Shown: one piece after another, positions 18,505-27,708 of the stretch | Numbering within the stretch: the first letter of the stretch is position 1 | Layout of the letters: the number at the start of each line of letters is the position of its first letter | NCBI RefSeq assembly: GCF_030540765.1 | Contig: NZ_JAUOEL010000002.1 | Coordinates: 62,001-126,000, forward strand | DNA length: 64,000 nt | Direction: 5' to 3' | Source of the DNA: Flavivirga jejuensis | Lineage (GTDB): Bacteria > Bacteroidota > Bacteroidia > Flavobacteriales > Flavobacteriaceae | Position numbers and translations under genes: made by a program | The notes under the pieces: generated by a model | Told to the model about the DNA's origin: nothing | Databases searched by the model: none | The model's input: the letters and a program-made list of their open reading frames with translations, nothing else

Positions 18505-21500
18505 ATGCACAAAAAATCAAATGACGAAAATGAAAAGAAACACCCTATCAAAGGAAAGCCTACTGCAAACAATGTAAAATGCTGGGATAGTGAAGGAAGC
18601 ACAGAAATAGTTACTCAACGTCTCAAAGAAATGTTTGTAGAAATGGGACAAAAAACCCGAATTGAAAAAGGACAAAAACCAGCAGAACGGTCCGTTTTCA
18701 GAAAACAACACGGTATTGCATATGGAGATTTCATTATTAATGATGATATTCCTGAAGAATTCAAAAAAGGGATTTTTGCTGGCAAATCATACAAATCTGT
18801 CATTCGTTTTTCTAGTGACACAGCTCCTACTTCTCCTGATTTGCACACAACTATAGGAGTTGGGTTAAAGCTTTTTGGTGTGGATGGCCCAAAGCTACTT
18901 GGAGAAGGAACTAATGCCGATTTCATCTTTCAAAATATAGATCGTTTTTTTGCTAGTGATGCGCAACAAATGTGCAGTTTTACAACGGCAGGAGTTATAG
19001 ATCGTGATTATGATTCCTACATCAATAAACACCCAAAGCTTGCCCATATTTTACAAGCCATGCTGAAAGAAGAAGCAAGCTGTTTGAGTGCAAGCTATTG
19101 GGCGATTTTACCATTCAAATTAGGAGAATCAAATATTGTAAAATATCGTTTGGTTCCTGACCATACTTATAAAGGCGCACCTTTTGATGATAATAATTAT
19201 TTAAAGTTAGATTTAGAAAAGCGTTTACGTAATGGCGATTCAACATTTAGATTTGAAATCCAACTACGCACCGATGATGCAACCATGCCATTGAATGATG
19301 CGCAAGTGGTCTGGAACACCGAAGACAGCCCTTATATTTGTATAGCAAAGTTACATTTACCACAACAAGATGTAACGGCTATTGGTCAAGCAGAATTTGG
19401 AAGGAACCTTTCTTTCAATATCTGGAGAACTTTAGAAGCACATAAACCATTAGGTAGTATTGCTGACGCTAGAAAAACAGTGTATGAAGCAAGTTCCGAA
19501 GCTCGACATCAGGCTAACGGTCAACAACAAGATGAACCAAAAGAAATAAATCCTCCTTTTGAGGGTAATACAGACGAAAATAGCAATTGTATTGTTAGAG
19601 CAGGAATCTATCCACCAATCGGAGTAATGCGAGTAGGAAATAGTGATGATGCATACTTTATTGGTCCTTTGGTTGATCAACCCGAAATAAAAGGAGACCC
19701 CTATGCATATCGAGATGAAACGGGAGCTATAAAACGACAAGCTGCCCAATTCAGAATTTATGGATTCAATGCCGCAGGAAAAGCCGTAAAAGAATTGACT
19801 ATGGAGAATGCAAACATTACATGGCATTCACATTTAGCAAATCAAAAATCATCATGGTATCAATTCCATATTGCATTAGATATTCCAGATGCATCCAACC
19901 CAAGCATACCTCCTTCTTTATTGAGAAATATTGATGTAAAAAACCGTGATGCATTGTTTATTGATGGTAAAAAAGAACGCATTTCTAAACCCAATGTAAC
20001 CTCAGGGAAAAAATTTAAAGGAAAATTCATGGGTGAATCGGTCTATCTCGGAGAAATGCGCACCGATGAAAAAGGGCGTTTAATCATGTTAGGAGGTCAT
20101 GGGAAATCGGAAAATATAAATGGTGACAGAGCCATTACTTTCGCAAATAATGAAGGTTGGTATGATGATATCTCCGACGGCCCTGTAACTGCAGAGGTAG
20201 AATACGAAGGTGTAAAACTTAATGTTGATCCATCTTGGGTGATTTGTGCGCCACCAGATTACGCTCCAATGCAAAAATCTGTGAGAACCATGTGGGATTT
20301 AATGCGAAGTGTTGCTGTTGAATCTGAAATGTTAGTAAGACCAGAAAGACCTTCTTTTGTTAAAGATATATTGCCCATTTTCGAAAGAATGACAAATTTG
20401 CAATGGGTAAATGCTGGATTCGCTGCTGCCTTTGGTTGGAACGGACAGTTTAATTACACAAGTAATGCGTGGGTAAAAAAATTAAATGATCCTTCATCTG
20501 CTAATTACGAAATGCGCCGTACAATCTCTAACAACTTTCGTCGATTTGATCAAACAGGGGCTGAAGCTCCACAATTATGGCCATGGTTGTATGGGGATGC
20601 TGTTGCAATTCCTTCGCAAGGCTCTGTTCGTCAACATTCTACTTTATCGAAATTACAATTGCAATTTTTAGATCAATGGGTTGAGGGGGATTTTGATGCT
20701 GACTTTATTGATACAACAGGATGTCCATATACTCCACCTCCAAAAACTATTGATGATTATCCTATTGATGAACAACCTGATATGCTAACCAAAGCAGCAA
20801 TGGATTTCTGTTTGGCAGATGCTTTTCACCCTGGTTGTGAAATGACCTGGCCTATGAGAACTTCGGGAATGTATTCACATCCTTTCCGATTGAAACATGC
20901 GCCTAAAAACCCAAAAACAGATTATCGTTACTATGGTTCAACTATGAATGGTGAGGCTTTGACTTCGCCTGCCGGACCGTTATTAGGAGGACAAGTGCCT
21001 GGCGGTGTTACAAGATGGATGGCCATTCCTTGGCAAACCGATACTGCAAGTTGTAGAGATGGCTATACAGCTTCTTACGATCCTTATTTACCAACATTTT
21101 GGCCTGCAAGAGTTCCTAACAATATCTTAAGTGAAGAGCGTTATAAAGAAACTTTAGATCAACATTTATCTGAAGAAACACGAAAAGAAGCATTTGCTTA
21201 TCGCTATTTTTGGTTAGATGATTTGCCATTGGATGGAGCTGCTCCAACCCAAACCAATCAAATTAATTCTATGGTGAAGTATTTTGACAAATTAGCGATC
21301 GTTCAGCATCGCCCTGGAGTAAATGACAATCCAAATTTCCCGACTGAGATGCAAATCGGTGTCATTCCAAATGAAGAACAAAATGCCCTGTTACTTAAAG
21401 AAACCGAAAACCGATTAAGAGATATTTTAAATAACAACAAGAACTTAGATAAAAAAGAAGATACGTTATTACAACTCACTCTAAAACACTTATCAAACGA

Positions 21501-21741
21501 AGGTTTACTCAACGAAGGCTATTTGCTAACGAGTACCCGTGATCAACTATTAGAGCTGGTAAAAGACGAATTGGTTAAGGATGAAAAACTAACAGGAGAA
21601 GTTGAGAAACTAATTAATTTATTAGCTTCGGAAGCACATAAATTCTCGAAAACAAAAACAGTTCCTCATGCGAGGCAACCACGAAAAGAAGTGGGAGTTC
21701 CAGAACGATTGGTTCGTTTCCAAACGTATATTCCAAAATAA
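18505..21741 (+). CDS. Catalase-like domain fused to LodA-type CTQ amino-acid oxidase
   Basis: 1078 residues, no classical signal peptide. Residues ~20-340 resemble the catalase superfamily. The proximal heme motif RxxxYxxxxxxR is intact (Arg323, Tyr327, Arg334), but the distal His of the RxxHxKxHG-type motif is Phe65. Residues ~362-1070 match LodA-type quinoproteins (YPPIGVMRVGNS at the start of the domain). The residues that would form cysteine tryptophylquinone are Cys778 in FHPGCEMTW and Trp843 in IPWQTD. They are 65 positions apart, the same as Cys516/Trp581 in Marinomonas LodA. LodA enzymes oxidise lysine or another amino acid and release H2O2 and NH3. The next gene encodes the LodB-type maturation partner. 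The fused heme-like domain may handle the peroxide or modify the chemistry; the substrate is unknown. Confidence 0.88.
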   Translation: MHKKSNDENEKKHPIKGKPTANNVKCWDSEGSTEIVTQRLKEMFVEMGQKTRIEKGQKPAERSVFRKQHGIAYGDFIINDDIPEEFKKGIFAGKSYKSVIRFSSDTAPTSPDLHTTIGVGLKLFGVDGPKLLGEGTNADFIFQNIDRFFASDAQQMCSFTTAGVIDRDYDSYINKHPKLAHILQAMLKEEASCLSASYWAILPFKLGESNIVKYRLVPDHTYKGAPFDDNNYLKLDLEKRLRNGDSTFRFEIQLRTDDATMPLNDAQVVWNTEDSPYICIAKLHLPQQDVTAIGQAEFGRNLSFNIWRTLEAHKPLGSIADARKTVYEASSEARHQANGQQQDEPKEINPPFEGNTDENSNCIVRAGIYPPIGVMRVGNSDDAYFIGPLVDQPEIKGDPYAYRDETGAIKRQAAQFRIYGFNAAGKAVKELTMENANITWHSHLANQKSSWYQFHIALDIPDASNPSIPPSLLRNIDVKNRDALFIDGKKERISKPNVTSGKKFKGKFMGESVYLGEMRTDEKGRLIMLGGHGKSENINGDRAITFANNEGWYDDISDGPVTAEVEYEGVKLNVDPSWVICAPPDYAPMQKSVRTMWDLMRSVAVESEMLVRPERPSFVKDILPIFERMTNLQWVNAGFAAAFGWNGQFNYTSNAWVKKLNDPSSANYEMRRTISNNFRRFDQTGAEAPQLWPWLYGDAVAIPSQGSVRQHSTLSKLQLQFLDQWVEGDFDADFIDTTGCPYTPPPKTIDDYPIDEQPDMLTKAAMDFCLADAFHPGCEMTWPMRTSGMYSHPFRLKHAPKNPKTDYRYYGSTMNGEALTSPAGPLLGGQVPGGVTRWMAIPWQTDTASCRDGYTASYDPYLPTFWPARVPNNILSEERYKETLDQHLSEETRKEAFAYRYFWLDDLPLDGAAPTQTNQINSMVKYFDKLAIVQHRPGVNDNPNFPTEMQIGVIPNEEQNALLLKETENRLRDILNNNKNLDKKEDTLLQLTLKHLSNEGLLNEGYLLTSTRDQLLELVKDELVKDEKLTGEVEKLINLLASEAHKFSKTKTVPHARQPRKEVGVPERLVRFQTYIPK

Positions 21742-21751
21742 AATCAATTTA

Positions 21752-22963
21752 TTGGATCAAAAAACAGACATTTTAATTATTGGTGGCGGCATTGCAGGTT
21801 GCATTGCTGCCATTTCTTTGATAGATACTTATCATGTAACCCTCATTGATAAACTTTCCGAACCTAAAGAAAGAATTGGAGAATCCTTAGCTCCTGCTGC
21901 GCTGCGAATTCTAAAACAACTCGATTTATTAGATGGGATGAAAAACCAGTTAGATCCTATCTATCAAACAAATTTTGGGATGCAGTCATATTGGGGAAGT
22001 GATCAAGTTCATATTGTAGATCATCTAAGAAATCCAGACGGATTTGTTAAAAACCTCAATAGAAAAGCATTTGAAAGTTATTTAAGAAAATCGGCCGAAA
22101 AGCGAGGCGTAAAGTGTTCGTGGAATACACAATTGTATAAAAGCACTTATCTAGATTCAAAATGGGAAGTTCAAGTAAAATCAAATGATAAAAACTCAGA
22201 AAATCATTCTATTTCTGCTTCTTTTGTGATTGATGCAAGCGGACGTCAATCTCATTTTGCCAGAAGCTTAGGAGTTAAACGTCAAATAGAAGATAAACTA
22301 ATTGCTTGTTGGATTACTTTACCAAATAACACAGAAAACACAATGAGTACTATTTCTGCCAGTGAGCATGGTTGGTGGTACAGTTCTGTTGTTCCAAACA
22401 ACAAACGTATAGTGGCTTTTCATACAGACGCTGATTTAATTACTAAGAACGAATTTAAAACTACCAAATCCTTTTTAAAACTATCTAAAGGGAATAAAGA
22501 GATTTCAGAATTACTCAAAAGCAATGAAAACACAATAGAATTTCAAGGAACTGTAGCTGCAAACTCTACCAAATTGGAACAGGTTGCAGATCAACAATGG
22601 GCCGCATTAGGAGACGCAGCAATTAGTTTTGACCCGCTTTCTTCTCAAGGCATGTTTCATGCCATGGCAAGTGCTTTACAACTTAAAGAATTGATTATTA
22701 AATTTGATTTCATAGCTGACCTAAATTCTCAAAAAATGGAAAAGTTTAAAGCAGCATACACTAATCAAATTGAAGAAATATGGAAACATTATCTCAAACA
22801 CAAAAAGATTTTTTACGGTGTGGAAATGCGCTGGAAAGAGGCCTCTTTTTGGAGAAGAAGACATGATATATCTGATAAGGTTAATGTTCCTATGAAAAGC
22901 GAAAAAATGTTGTCCGCAATAACAAACACGTCCAAAGATAAACGATCAAATTTCACACCATAA
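21752..22963 (+). CDS. LodB-like FAD-dependent oxidoreductase (CTQ maturation partner)
   Basis: About 403 residues. The Rossmann signature ILIIGGGIAGC begins about eight residues from the chosen start, and a second FAD motif, ALGDAAISFDPLSSQG, lies near residue 290. The overall plan is that of tryptophan-halogenase/geranylgeranyl-reductase type flavoproteins, to which LodB belongs. LodB is required to form the quinone cofactor in LodA. I chose TTG at 21752, eleven nt after the oxidase stop. An ATG at 21668 in the same frame would add 28 residues and overlap the oxidase gene by 74 nt; those residues look like a shadow of the upstream reading frame. Gene adjacency and order (LodA then LodB) match known Lod pairs. 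Confidence 0.85.
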   Translation: MDQKTDILIIGGGIAGCIAAISLIDTYHVTLIDKLSEPKERIGESLAPAALRILKQLDLLDGMKNQLDPIYQTNFGMQSYWGSDQVHIVDHLRNPDGFVKNLNRKAFESYLRKSAEKRGVKCSWNTQLYKSTYLDSKWEVQVKSNDKNSENHSISASFVIDASGRQSHFARSLGVKRQIEDKLIACWITLPNNTENTMSTISASEHGWWYSSVVPNNKRIVAFHTDADLITKNEFKTTKSFLKLSKGNKEISELLKSNENTIEFQGTVAANSTKLEQVADQQWAALGDAAISFDPLSSQGMFHAMASALQLKELIIKFDFIADLNSQKMEKFKAAYTNQIEEIWKHYLKHKKIFYGVEMRWKEASFWRRRHDISDKVNVPMKSEKMLSAITNTSKDKRSNFTP

Positions 22964-23049
22964 AATATAGGCTTTCAAAATTGTATTATTTGGTACAACC
23001 ACTTATCTACCACATATTATGAGTTTATGTGTTAATATAATTGATTTCA

Positions 23050-23892
23050 TTAGTTTAGTTGGTCTACTATATTTTGTAGACTCTCTAATACTTCTTCGTA
23101 AGAGAACGTTTTATGTGTTTCTAAAATTTGATTAATCAGTATACTGTATTCTTTCTTGTCTATTGTATCCTTCAAAATTTGGTTAACCGTTTCCAAATCT
23201 TGAGGATACCCTTTTAAGATTTTCGAAACATCTATACCTAATAATGTTGCCCCTCCATTCAGAATGGTAAAATCATCAATATAGACTTCTTCATAATGAT
23301 TTGCAGCTGCTCTTTCTTCATTAATTATCAAATAGTTTTCTAAGATGAAACCGATATCGTCTGCATCTTTATTACTTTTATAATGTCGGTCTTTCCACGC
23401 TGTAATCTTTAAGAGAAATATTCCGCCCAGAGAAGCTATTTGAATTTCTATTTCTTGATCAATATTTACTTTAAGAGAAGCTTCGTTGGCAGCATTAAAC
23501 CCTAATACAGACATAGCAAAATTTTCATCAGGTGGCCAGAATATTTTACTGTCTTGTTTCATGATATCTCCAAAAGGTACAATGTCTAATTGGAATTTCT
23601 CTTTATATAAAAACCGCTGTTTCTGATCGGCATCCTTACTAAAGTTTTCAAGATTTACTATCTCCCCTTCAACTTTTTGCCATTGTTCCCAATCGTTAAC
23701 GGTTATCGCTATATCCAGGTCATAGGTTAAACGCCCAGATTTTTCATTATGTAATTCCATAATGATATCTCTGGCTGTAGCTCCAATCACAAAAAAGGAA
23801 ATTCTAGCTTGCTTAAAATACTCAGTCAGTTCTAACAGAATGGGCTTTAATAGTGGATGTGTAAATTTATCACTAGATATATCTAAGCTCAT
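23050..23892 (-). CDS. AbiEii-like nucleotidyltransferase toxin
   Basis: 280 residues with a nucleotidyltransferase core: IGATARD near residue 37 and YDLDIAI near residue 58 with the metal-binding Asp pair, then KEKFQLDIVPFGD as the third acidic position. The C-terminal half is helical, including LKITAWKDRHYKSNKDADDI, as in AbiEii/MenT-type proteins. AbiEii toxins modify RNA (for MenT-type, tRNA ends) and stop growth, typically as phage defence. The gene overlaps the antitoxin gene by 20 nt and follows it, the normal AbiE order. Confidence 0.82.
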   Translation of the reverse strand: MSLDISSDKFTHPLLKPILLELTEYFKQARISFFVIGATARDIIMELHNEKSGRLTYDLDIAITVNDWEQWQKVEGEIVNLENFSKDADQKQRFLYKEKFQLDIVPFGDIMKQDSKIFWPPDENFAMSVLGFNAANEASLKVNIDQEIEIQIASLGGIFLLKITAWKDRHYKSNKDADDIGFILENYLIINEERAAANHYEEVYIDDFTILNGGATLLGIDVSKILKGYPQDLETVNQILKDTIDKKEYSILINQILETHKTFSYEEVLESLQNIVDQLN

Positions 23893-24874
23893 TTTCTAGT
23901 ATTTGTTTAGCTGTCTCTATATTTCTACTAAAACCACTATTAATTAAATCAGCATACACTAAAAGTGCAGGTGCTGTTTTATTATTTCCTAAATCGTTTT
24001 TCCAGAATTTTAATAATATTTCGACTTCACCGTCTTCACTTGGAACAAGTTTTAGCGATCTTGCTACTTCAGATAAATCTAGATCAGTAAAAAGAGTGAA
24101 TTTTTCTGGTCTTAAATTCTCTGTTAGAATTGCTCCACCTGGTTCACCCCCCCATAAAATATAACCATCATTAATATGTGTATTGATGTTTCGCCATTGA
24201 TGTTGAAAATCGTTATCAAGAAATTTCATTTTTTTTCTCATTATACGGGGTCTTAATACTTCATTAAATTCAACAATCCAGCGCTCAAGTAATTCAGTTT
24301 TATTTTTTAGAACACGCTTGTCATTAGTCTTTAAAATAAAATTCAAATCTTCTAATTCTGCCATCACATTACTCACAGACCCAATAGAAACATCAGCGTT
24401 CTCTGCGATTTTCCTATAAGAATCTTGAAGGTGTTCTGGCTTATATAATAAGTGAAATAGAATCTTTAAACCAGCTTCCTGAAAAGCTCGAGATTGGTTT
24501 GTTTTTTCTTTTTTAGCTTTCTTTTGACCTTCAATAAAAATCACTAGATTATTTTTTTTTATAAAAGTATTACCTGCTATATCTATATAATTAATACCAT
24601 GATCTTTAAGCATCTCTGCTGCCTTTTTAGAAATGTATTCCGCTATTAGAATAACTGGCCTGTTACTATTATGCTTCACCTCCTTTAATTGAGACAATAC
24701 CAAACCTTGATTTGAAGTTCTTACAGCAGATTTTGCTTCTACGATAAATTGCTCATCTTTGATGTTTAAAAGGACATCATAGTTCTGTCTACTACTATCT
24801 ATTTCGACAGGAATATTGATAAGTTGTTCTAGCTTAGAAGTAGCCTCGTATATGAAGTCATTATTACGATACAT
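23873..24874 (-). CDS. AbiEi-like type IV antitoxin and autorepressor
   Basis: 333 residues. The N-terminal ~120 residues look like a restriction-endonuclease-type fold (DVLLNIKDEQFIVEAKS, GINYIDIAGNTFI). A winged helix follows at ~130-200 (YRKIAENADVSIGSVSNVMAELEDLNF region), and then the C-terminal antitoxin part. AbiEi proteins neutralise the AbiEii toxin without binding it and repress their own promoter through repeats; inverted repeats are present immediately upstream (24881-24939). The toxin gene follows with a 20-nt overlap. Confidence 0.82.
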   Translation of the reverse strand: MYRNNDFIYEATSKLEQLINIPVEIDSSRQNYDVLLNIKDEQFIVEAKSAVRTSNQGLVLSQLKEVKHNSNRPVILIAEYISKKAAEMLKDHGINYIDIAGNTFIKKNNLVIFIEGQKKAKKEKTNQSRAFQEAGLKILFHLLYKPEHLQDSYRKIAENADVSIGSVSNVMAELEDLNFILKTNDKRVLKNKTELLERWIVEFNEVLRPRIMRKKMKFLDNDFQHQWRNINTHINDGYILWGGEPGGAILTENLRPEKFTLFTDLDLSEVARSLKLVPSEDGEVEILLKFWKNDLGNNKTAPALLVYADLINSGFSRNIETAKQILENELRYI

Positions 24875-24880
24875 AGGATT

Positions 24881-24939
24881 AAGTGTTCATTATTTTAACA
24901 TGTTCAGTGACAATGAACACTCAAATATAATGAACACTT
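24881..24939. promoter_or_regulatory. Inverted-repeat operator of the AbiE pair
   Basis: AAGTGTTCATTAT at 24881-24893 is a perfect inverted repeat of ATAATGAACACTT at 24927-24939. An inner half-site, CAATGAACACT (24911-24921), adds a third copy of the core. The site lies directly upstream of the antitoxin start, where AbiEi-type repressors bind. Confidence 0.7.
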
Positions 24940-25026
24940 GGTTTGTGTCAAAACTTTTTTCTTATTTATTTTTAATATAAGAAATAGATCAATTAATAAA
25001 ATAAACTCGCAACTATGCCATCAGAA

Positions 25027-25109
25027 GGCTATCGAAAACAAAATATATTTTGTTTGAAGATATAAGCGAAGCTTACGACTGAAGAATCTCATTTATCTAA
25101 AAATCAAAA
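25027..25109 (+). repeat. 83-bp direct repeat, left copy
   Basis: Begins GGCTATCGAAAACAAAATA and ends TTATCTAAAAATCAAAA. It matches 27626-27708 at 80 of 83 positions in the same orientation. The surrounding stretch (25018-25165) belongs to the miniature repeat family that fills 27383-28060. Confidence 0.8.
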
Positions 25110-25210
25110 CAGATGCTTCGCTTTGCTCTGATGACACAACCCTTTTGCAAACATAGGATAACACTAAATACAATATATTTTTATTCACCCCATAAAATAA
25201 GCTACATTAT

Positions 25211-25233
25211 TAAGCATATATTGCTTATATTTG
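25211..25233 (+). promoter_or_regulatory. Promoter and palindromic operator of the LexA-like repressor gene
   Basis: TAAGCA-TATAT-TGCTTA (25211-25227) is a perfect palindrome overlapping the -7 box TATATTTG (25226-25233). Transcription would start at about 25240, so the mRNA of the gene at 25241 would be leaderless or nearly so. A repressor bound here would block its own promoter. Confidence 0.55.
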
Positions 25234-25240
25234 TAGCATC

Positions 25241-26008
25241 ATGAAAATAATATCAAAAAACATTCGGCATTTAAGACATTTAAAAAGTCTTACTCAAGAA
25301 ACTCTGGCAGATAACCTACAAGTACCCCGTTCCCGTATTAGCTCATACGAAGAGGGGCGCTCTGCTCCTACCATAGAGATGCTTATCCTTATTTCAGATT
25401 ATTTTAAATTACCCATCGATATTTTATTACGTAACGACCTAACAAAAGCTACAGACACCTCTTTTATTGAAGTTGGTAACCAACGGGTGCTATTTCCTAT
25501 TACTGTAGATAACGATAATAATAATTTAATAGAAGTGGTTCCTATAAAAGCATCTGCTGGGTATTTAGCGGGTTACGATGACCCCGAGTATATTGAACAT
25601 TTAGAGAAAATTAAACTCCCATTTCTACCAACAGGAAAACATAGAGCCTTTCCTATAAAAGGAGATTCTATGTTACCCATGAAAAGTGGCTCTTATGTTG
25701 TTGGACGTTTTGTTGAAGATAGAAATGATATAAAAAGTGGAAAAACCTACGTGCTTGTAACACTTAATGATGGCATGGTTTATAAAAGAGTTATAAATAA
25801 CATAGAGCTTAATAATTCTTTACTCTTAATATCCGATAATAAAATGTATCATGATTATAGTGTACCAATAAACGAAGTGCTTGAAATTTGGGAGTTTACT
25901 TGTAGTATCAACACCCAAGAGTACGATGAACATGAACTAAAAATAAGCAGTATCATTAATATGTTTAACGATTTAGGGGTTGAACTCAAGGCCTTAGAAA
26001 AACGGTAA
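25241..26008 (+). CDS. XRE/LexA-like repressor with S24 peptidase domain
   Basis: 255 residues. Residues 5-62 form a Cro/CI-type HTH (TQETLADNLQVPRSRISSYEEGR). Residues ~105-215 are an S24 peptidase domain. The dyad is Ser in KGDSMLP and Lys in MVYKRV, and a likely self-cleavage site is SAG or LAG in KASAGYLAGY. Such proteins act as damage-responsive repressors that cut themselves with activated RecA. The nuclease gene starts 2 nt after its stop, so this is a repressor-nuclease operon, probably SOS-like, with the palindrome at 25211-25227 as its operator. Confidence 0.88.
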   Translation: MKIISKNIRHLRHLKSLTQETLADNLQVPRSRISSYEEGRSAPTIEMLILISDYFKLPIDILLRNDLTKATDTSFIEVGNQRVLFPITVDNDNNNLIEVVPIKASAGYLAGYDDPEYIEHLEKIKLPFLPTGKHRAFPIKGDSMLPMKSGSYVVGRFVEDRNDIKSGKTYVLVTLNDGMVYKRVINNIELNNSLLLISDNKMYHDYSVPINEVLEIWEFTCSINTQEYDEHELKISSIINMFNDLGVELKALEKR

Positions 26009-26010
26009 TA

Positions 26011-27345
26011 ATGTACACCATAATAGATATTGAAACGACAGGTAAAGGTAATAAAATCACAGAAATTTCTATTTTTAAATATGATGGCACTCAAATTATT
26101 GAAGAATTCACATCCTTAGTTAATCCTGAAATTTTTATCCCCGTTTACATTACCTCATTAACTGGTATTGATAATGCGATGGTAGCAAATGCTCCAACAT
26201 TTTCTGAGATTGCAAAAGATATTTTAGCCATTACAGAAGATACTATTTTTGTTGCCCATAGTGTGAATTTTGATTATAACATCATACGTAATGAGTTTAA
26301 AAATATTGATATTGATTTTAGAAGAAAAAAATTATGCACGGTAAGACTCTCTAGAAAATTAATTCCTGGGCACAAATCCTATAGCTTAGGAAAGATTTGC
26401 AAGGCACTAAATATAGATATAAACGGAAGGCACAGAGCACGAGGCGATGCCGAAGCCACCGTGATACTTTTTAAAAAGTTATTAGATACAGAAAATGCTG
26501 AAACTGTATTCAACGATTTTCTTAAAAAACATTCTAAAGAAGGCACACTACCACCCCATTTACCAAGTGCTGTTTTTAATAAGATCCCCAGTAAAGCAGG
26601 TATTTATTATTTTAAAAATAAAAAAGGAAAGATCATTTATATTGGTAAGGCGAAAGACTTAAAAAAACGAGTTTTAGGTCATTTTTACAATAAAACCGAA
26701 AAGGAACTGAACTTATGTCGAGAAACGGCTGACATCGATTTTGAATTATCTGGGAGCGAACTTATCGCTTTTCTTATGGAAGATGCCGCCATAAAACAAC
26801 ACTTTCCAGAATATAATCAAGCATCCAAAAGAAACACAAAAGCTTATGGTATTTCTATGTTCGAAGACAGAAATGGTATTATTCATTTAGTTTATAACAC
26901 TTTAAAAGCAACACCAAACCCATTATTCATATTTTATAATATAACAGATTGCAGGCAATTTTTAGAACGTCTCTGTACTCAATTTGAATTATGCCCTAAA
27001 TACTGTCATTTACAAGAAGGTGTCACACATTGTTCTCATTACAAGATAAAAACCTGCCATGGTATTTGTATTGAAAAGGAAGCCACCAACAAATACAACG
27101 AACGGGTTCAAAAGGGTATAAAATACATGCTTGAAAAATCTAAAAACTTAGTTATCAAAGAAAAAGGACGACATTCTAAAGAAGAAGCATTTGTCCTTAT
27201 CGAAAATAATATTTATTTAGGTTATGGTTTTATTGATAAATCAGAACAAGTTACTGTGCGTGAAACTTTAGAAAATTATTTGATTCCTCAAAAGGATAAT
27301 GTGGATGTGCAGAAGATATTAAGGAGGGTTTCATTAGCTCTGTAG
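26011..27345 (+). CDS. DEDDh exonuclease fused to GIY-YIG (UvrC/Cho-like) nuclease
   Basis: 444 residues. Residues 1-165 are a DnaQ-type 3'-5' exonuclease with DIETTG, HSVNFDYN and the final HRARGDAEAT (DEDDh). Residues ~190-270 are a UvrC-type GIY-YIG domain (GIYYFKNKKGKIIYIGKAKDLKKR). The C-terminal ~150 residues include several Cys (CPKYCHL, THCSHYKIKTCHGIC) that may bind a metal. Similar epsilon-UvrC fusions are considered DNA repair nucleases. Pairing with a self-cleaving repressor suggests induction by DNA damage. Confidence 0.88.
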   Translation: MYTIIDIETTGKGNKITEISIFKYDGTQIIEEFTSLVNPEIFIPVYITSLTGIDNAMVANAPTFSEIAKDILAITEDTIFVAHSVNFDYNIIRNEFKNIDIDFRRKKLCTVRLSRKLIPGHKSYSLGKICKALNIDINGRHRARGDAEATVILFKKLLDTENAETVFNDFLKKHSKEGTLPPHLPSAVFNKIPSKAGIYYFKNKKGKIIYIGKAKDLKKRVLGHFYNKTEKELNLCRETADIDFELSGSELIAFLMEDAAIKQHFPEYNQASKRNTKAYGISMFEDRNGIIHLVYNTLKATPNPLFIFYNITDCRQFLERLCTQFELCPKYCHLQEGVTHCSHYKIKTCHGICIEKEATNKYNERVQKGIKYMLEKSKNLVIKEKGRHSKEEAFVLIENNIYLGYGFIDKSEQVTVRETLENYLIPQKDNVDVQKILRRVSLAL

Positions 27346-27508
27346 CATTAATTCTTTTTTTCAAATATGCTTACTTTTGTCATTTTGTTTGAAGATATAA
27401 GCGAAGCTTACAACTAAAGAATCTCTTAAAACTTCCATGTTTTGATTTTTAGAGATTCTTCGCTGCGCTCTGAATGAACTAACCTTTTAAACAAAATAGA
27501 GTTGCTAT

Positions 27509-27583
27509 GTCATTCAGAAGGAGGTACGACTGAAGAATCTTTAGAGATTAATGATAAAGATTCTTCGCTGCGCTCTGAATGAC
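27509..27583. repeat. 75-bp MITE-like unit
   Basis: GTCATTCAGA (27509-27518) and TCTGAATGAC (27574-27583) are perfect 10-bp inverted ends. Inside, AAGAATCTTTA and TAAAGATTCTT form a second stem, so the whole unit can fold into one hairpin. It is the best-preserved member of the cluster. Confidence 0.75.
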
Positions 27584-27625
27584 AAACATCTGAAAGTTAG
27601 ATGTTTACAAAACCAATCAATGGTA

Positions 27626-27708
27626 GGCTATCGAAAACAAAATATATTTTGTTTGAAGATATAAGCGAAACTTACGACTGAAGAATCTTTTTTATCTAAA
27701 AATCAAAA
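27626..27708 (+). repeat. 83-bp direct repeat, right copy
   Basis: Matches 25027-25109 with three substitutions in the same orientation. The two copies bracket the repressor/nuclease operon at a distance of 2.6 kb. Confidence 0.8.

Noticed and set aside
21668-21751. 28-residue N-terminal extension of the LodB-like protein
   Set aside because: It overlaps the oxidase coding end and does not look like the start of an FAD protein.
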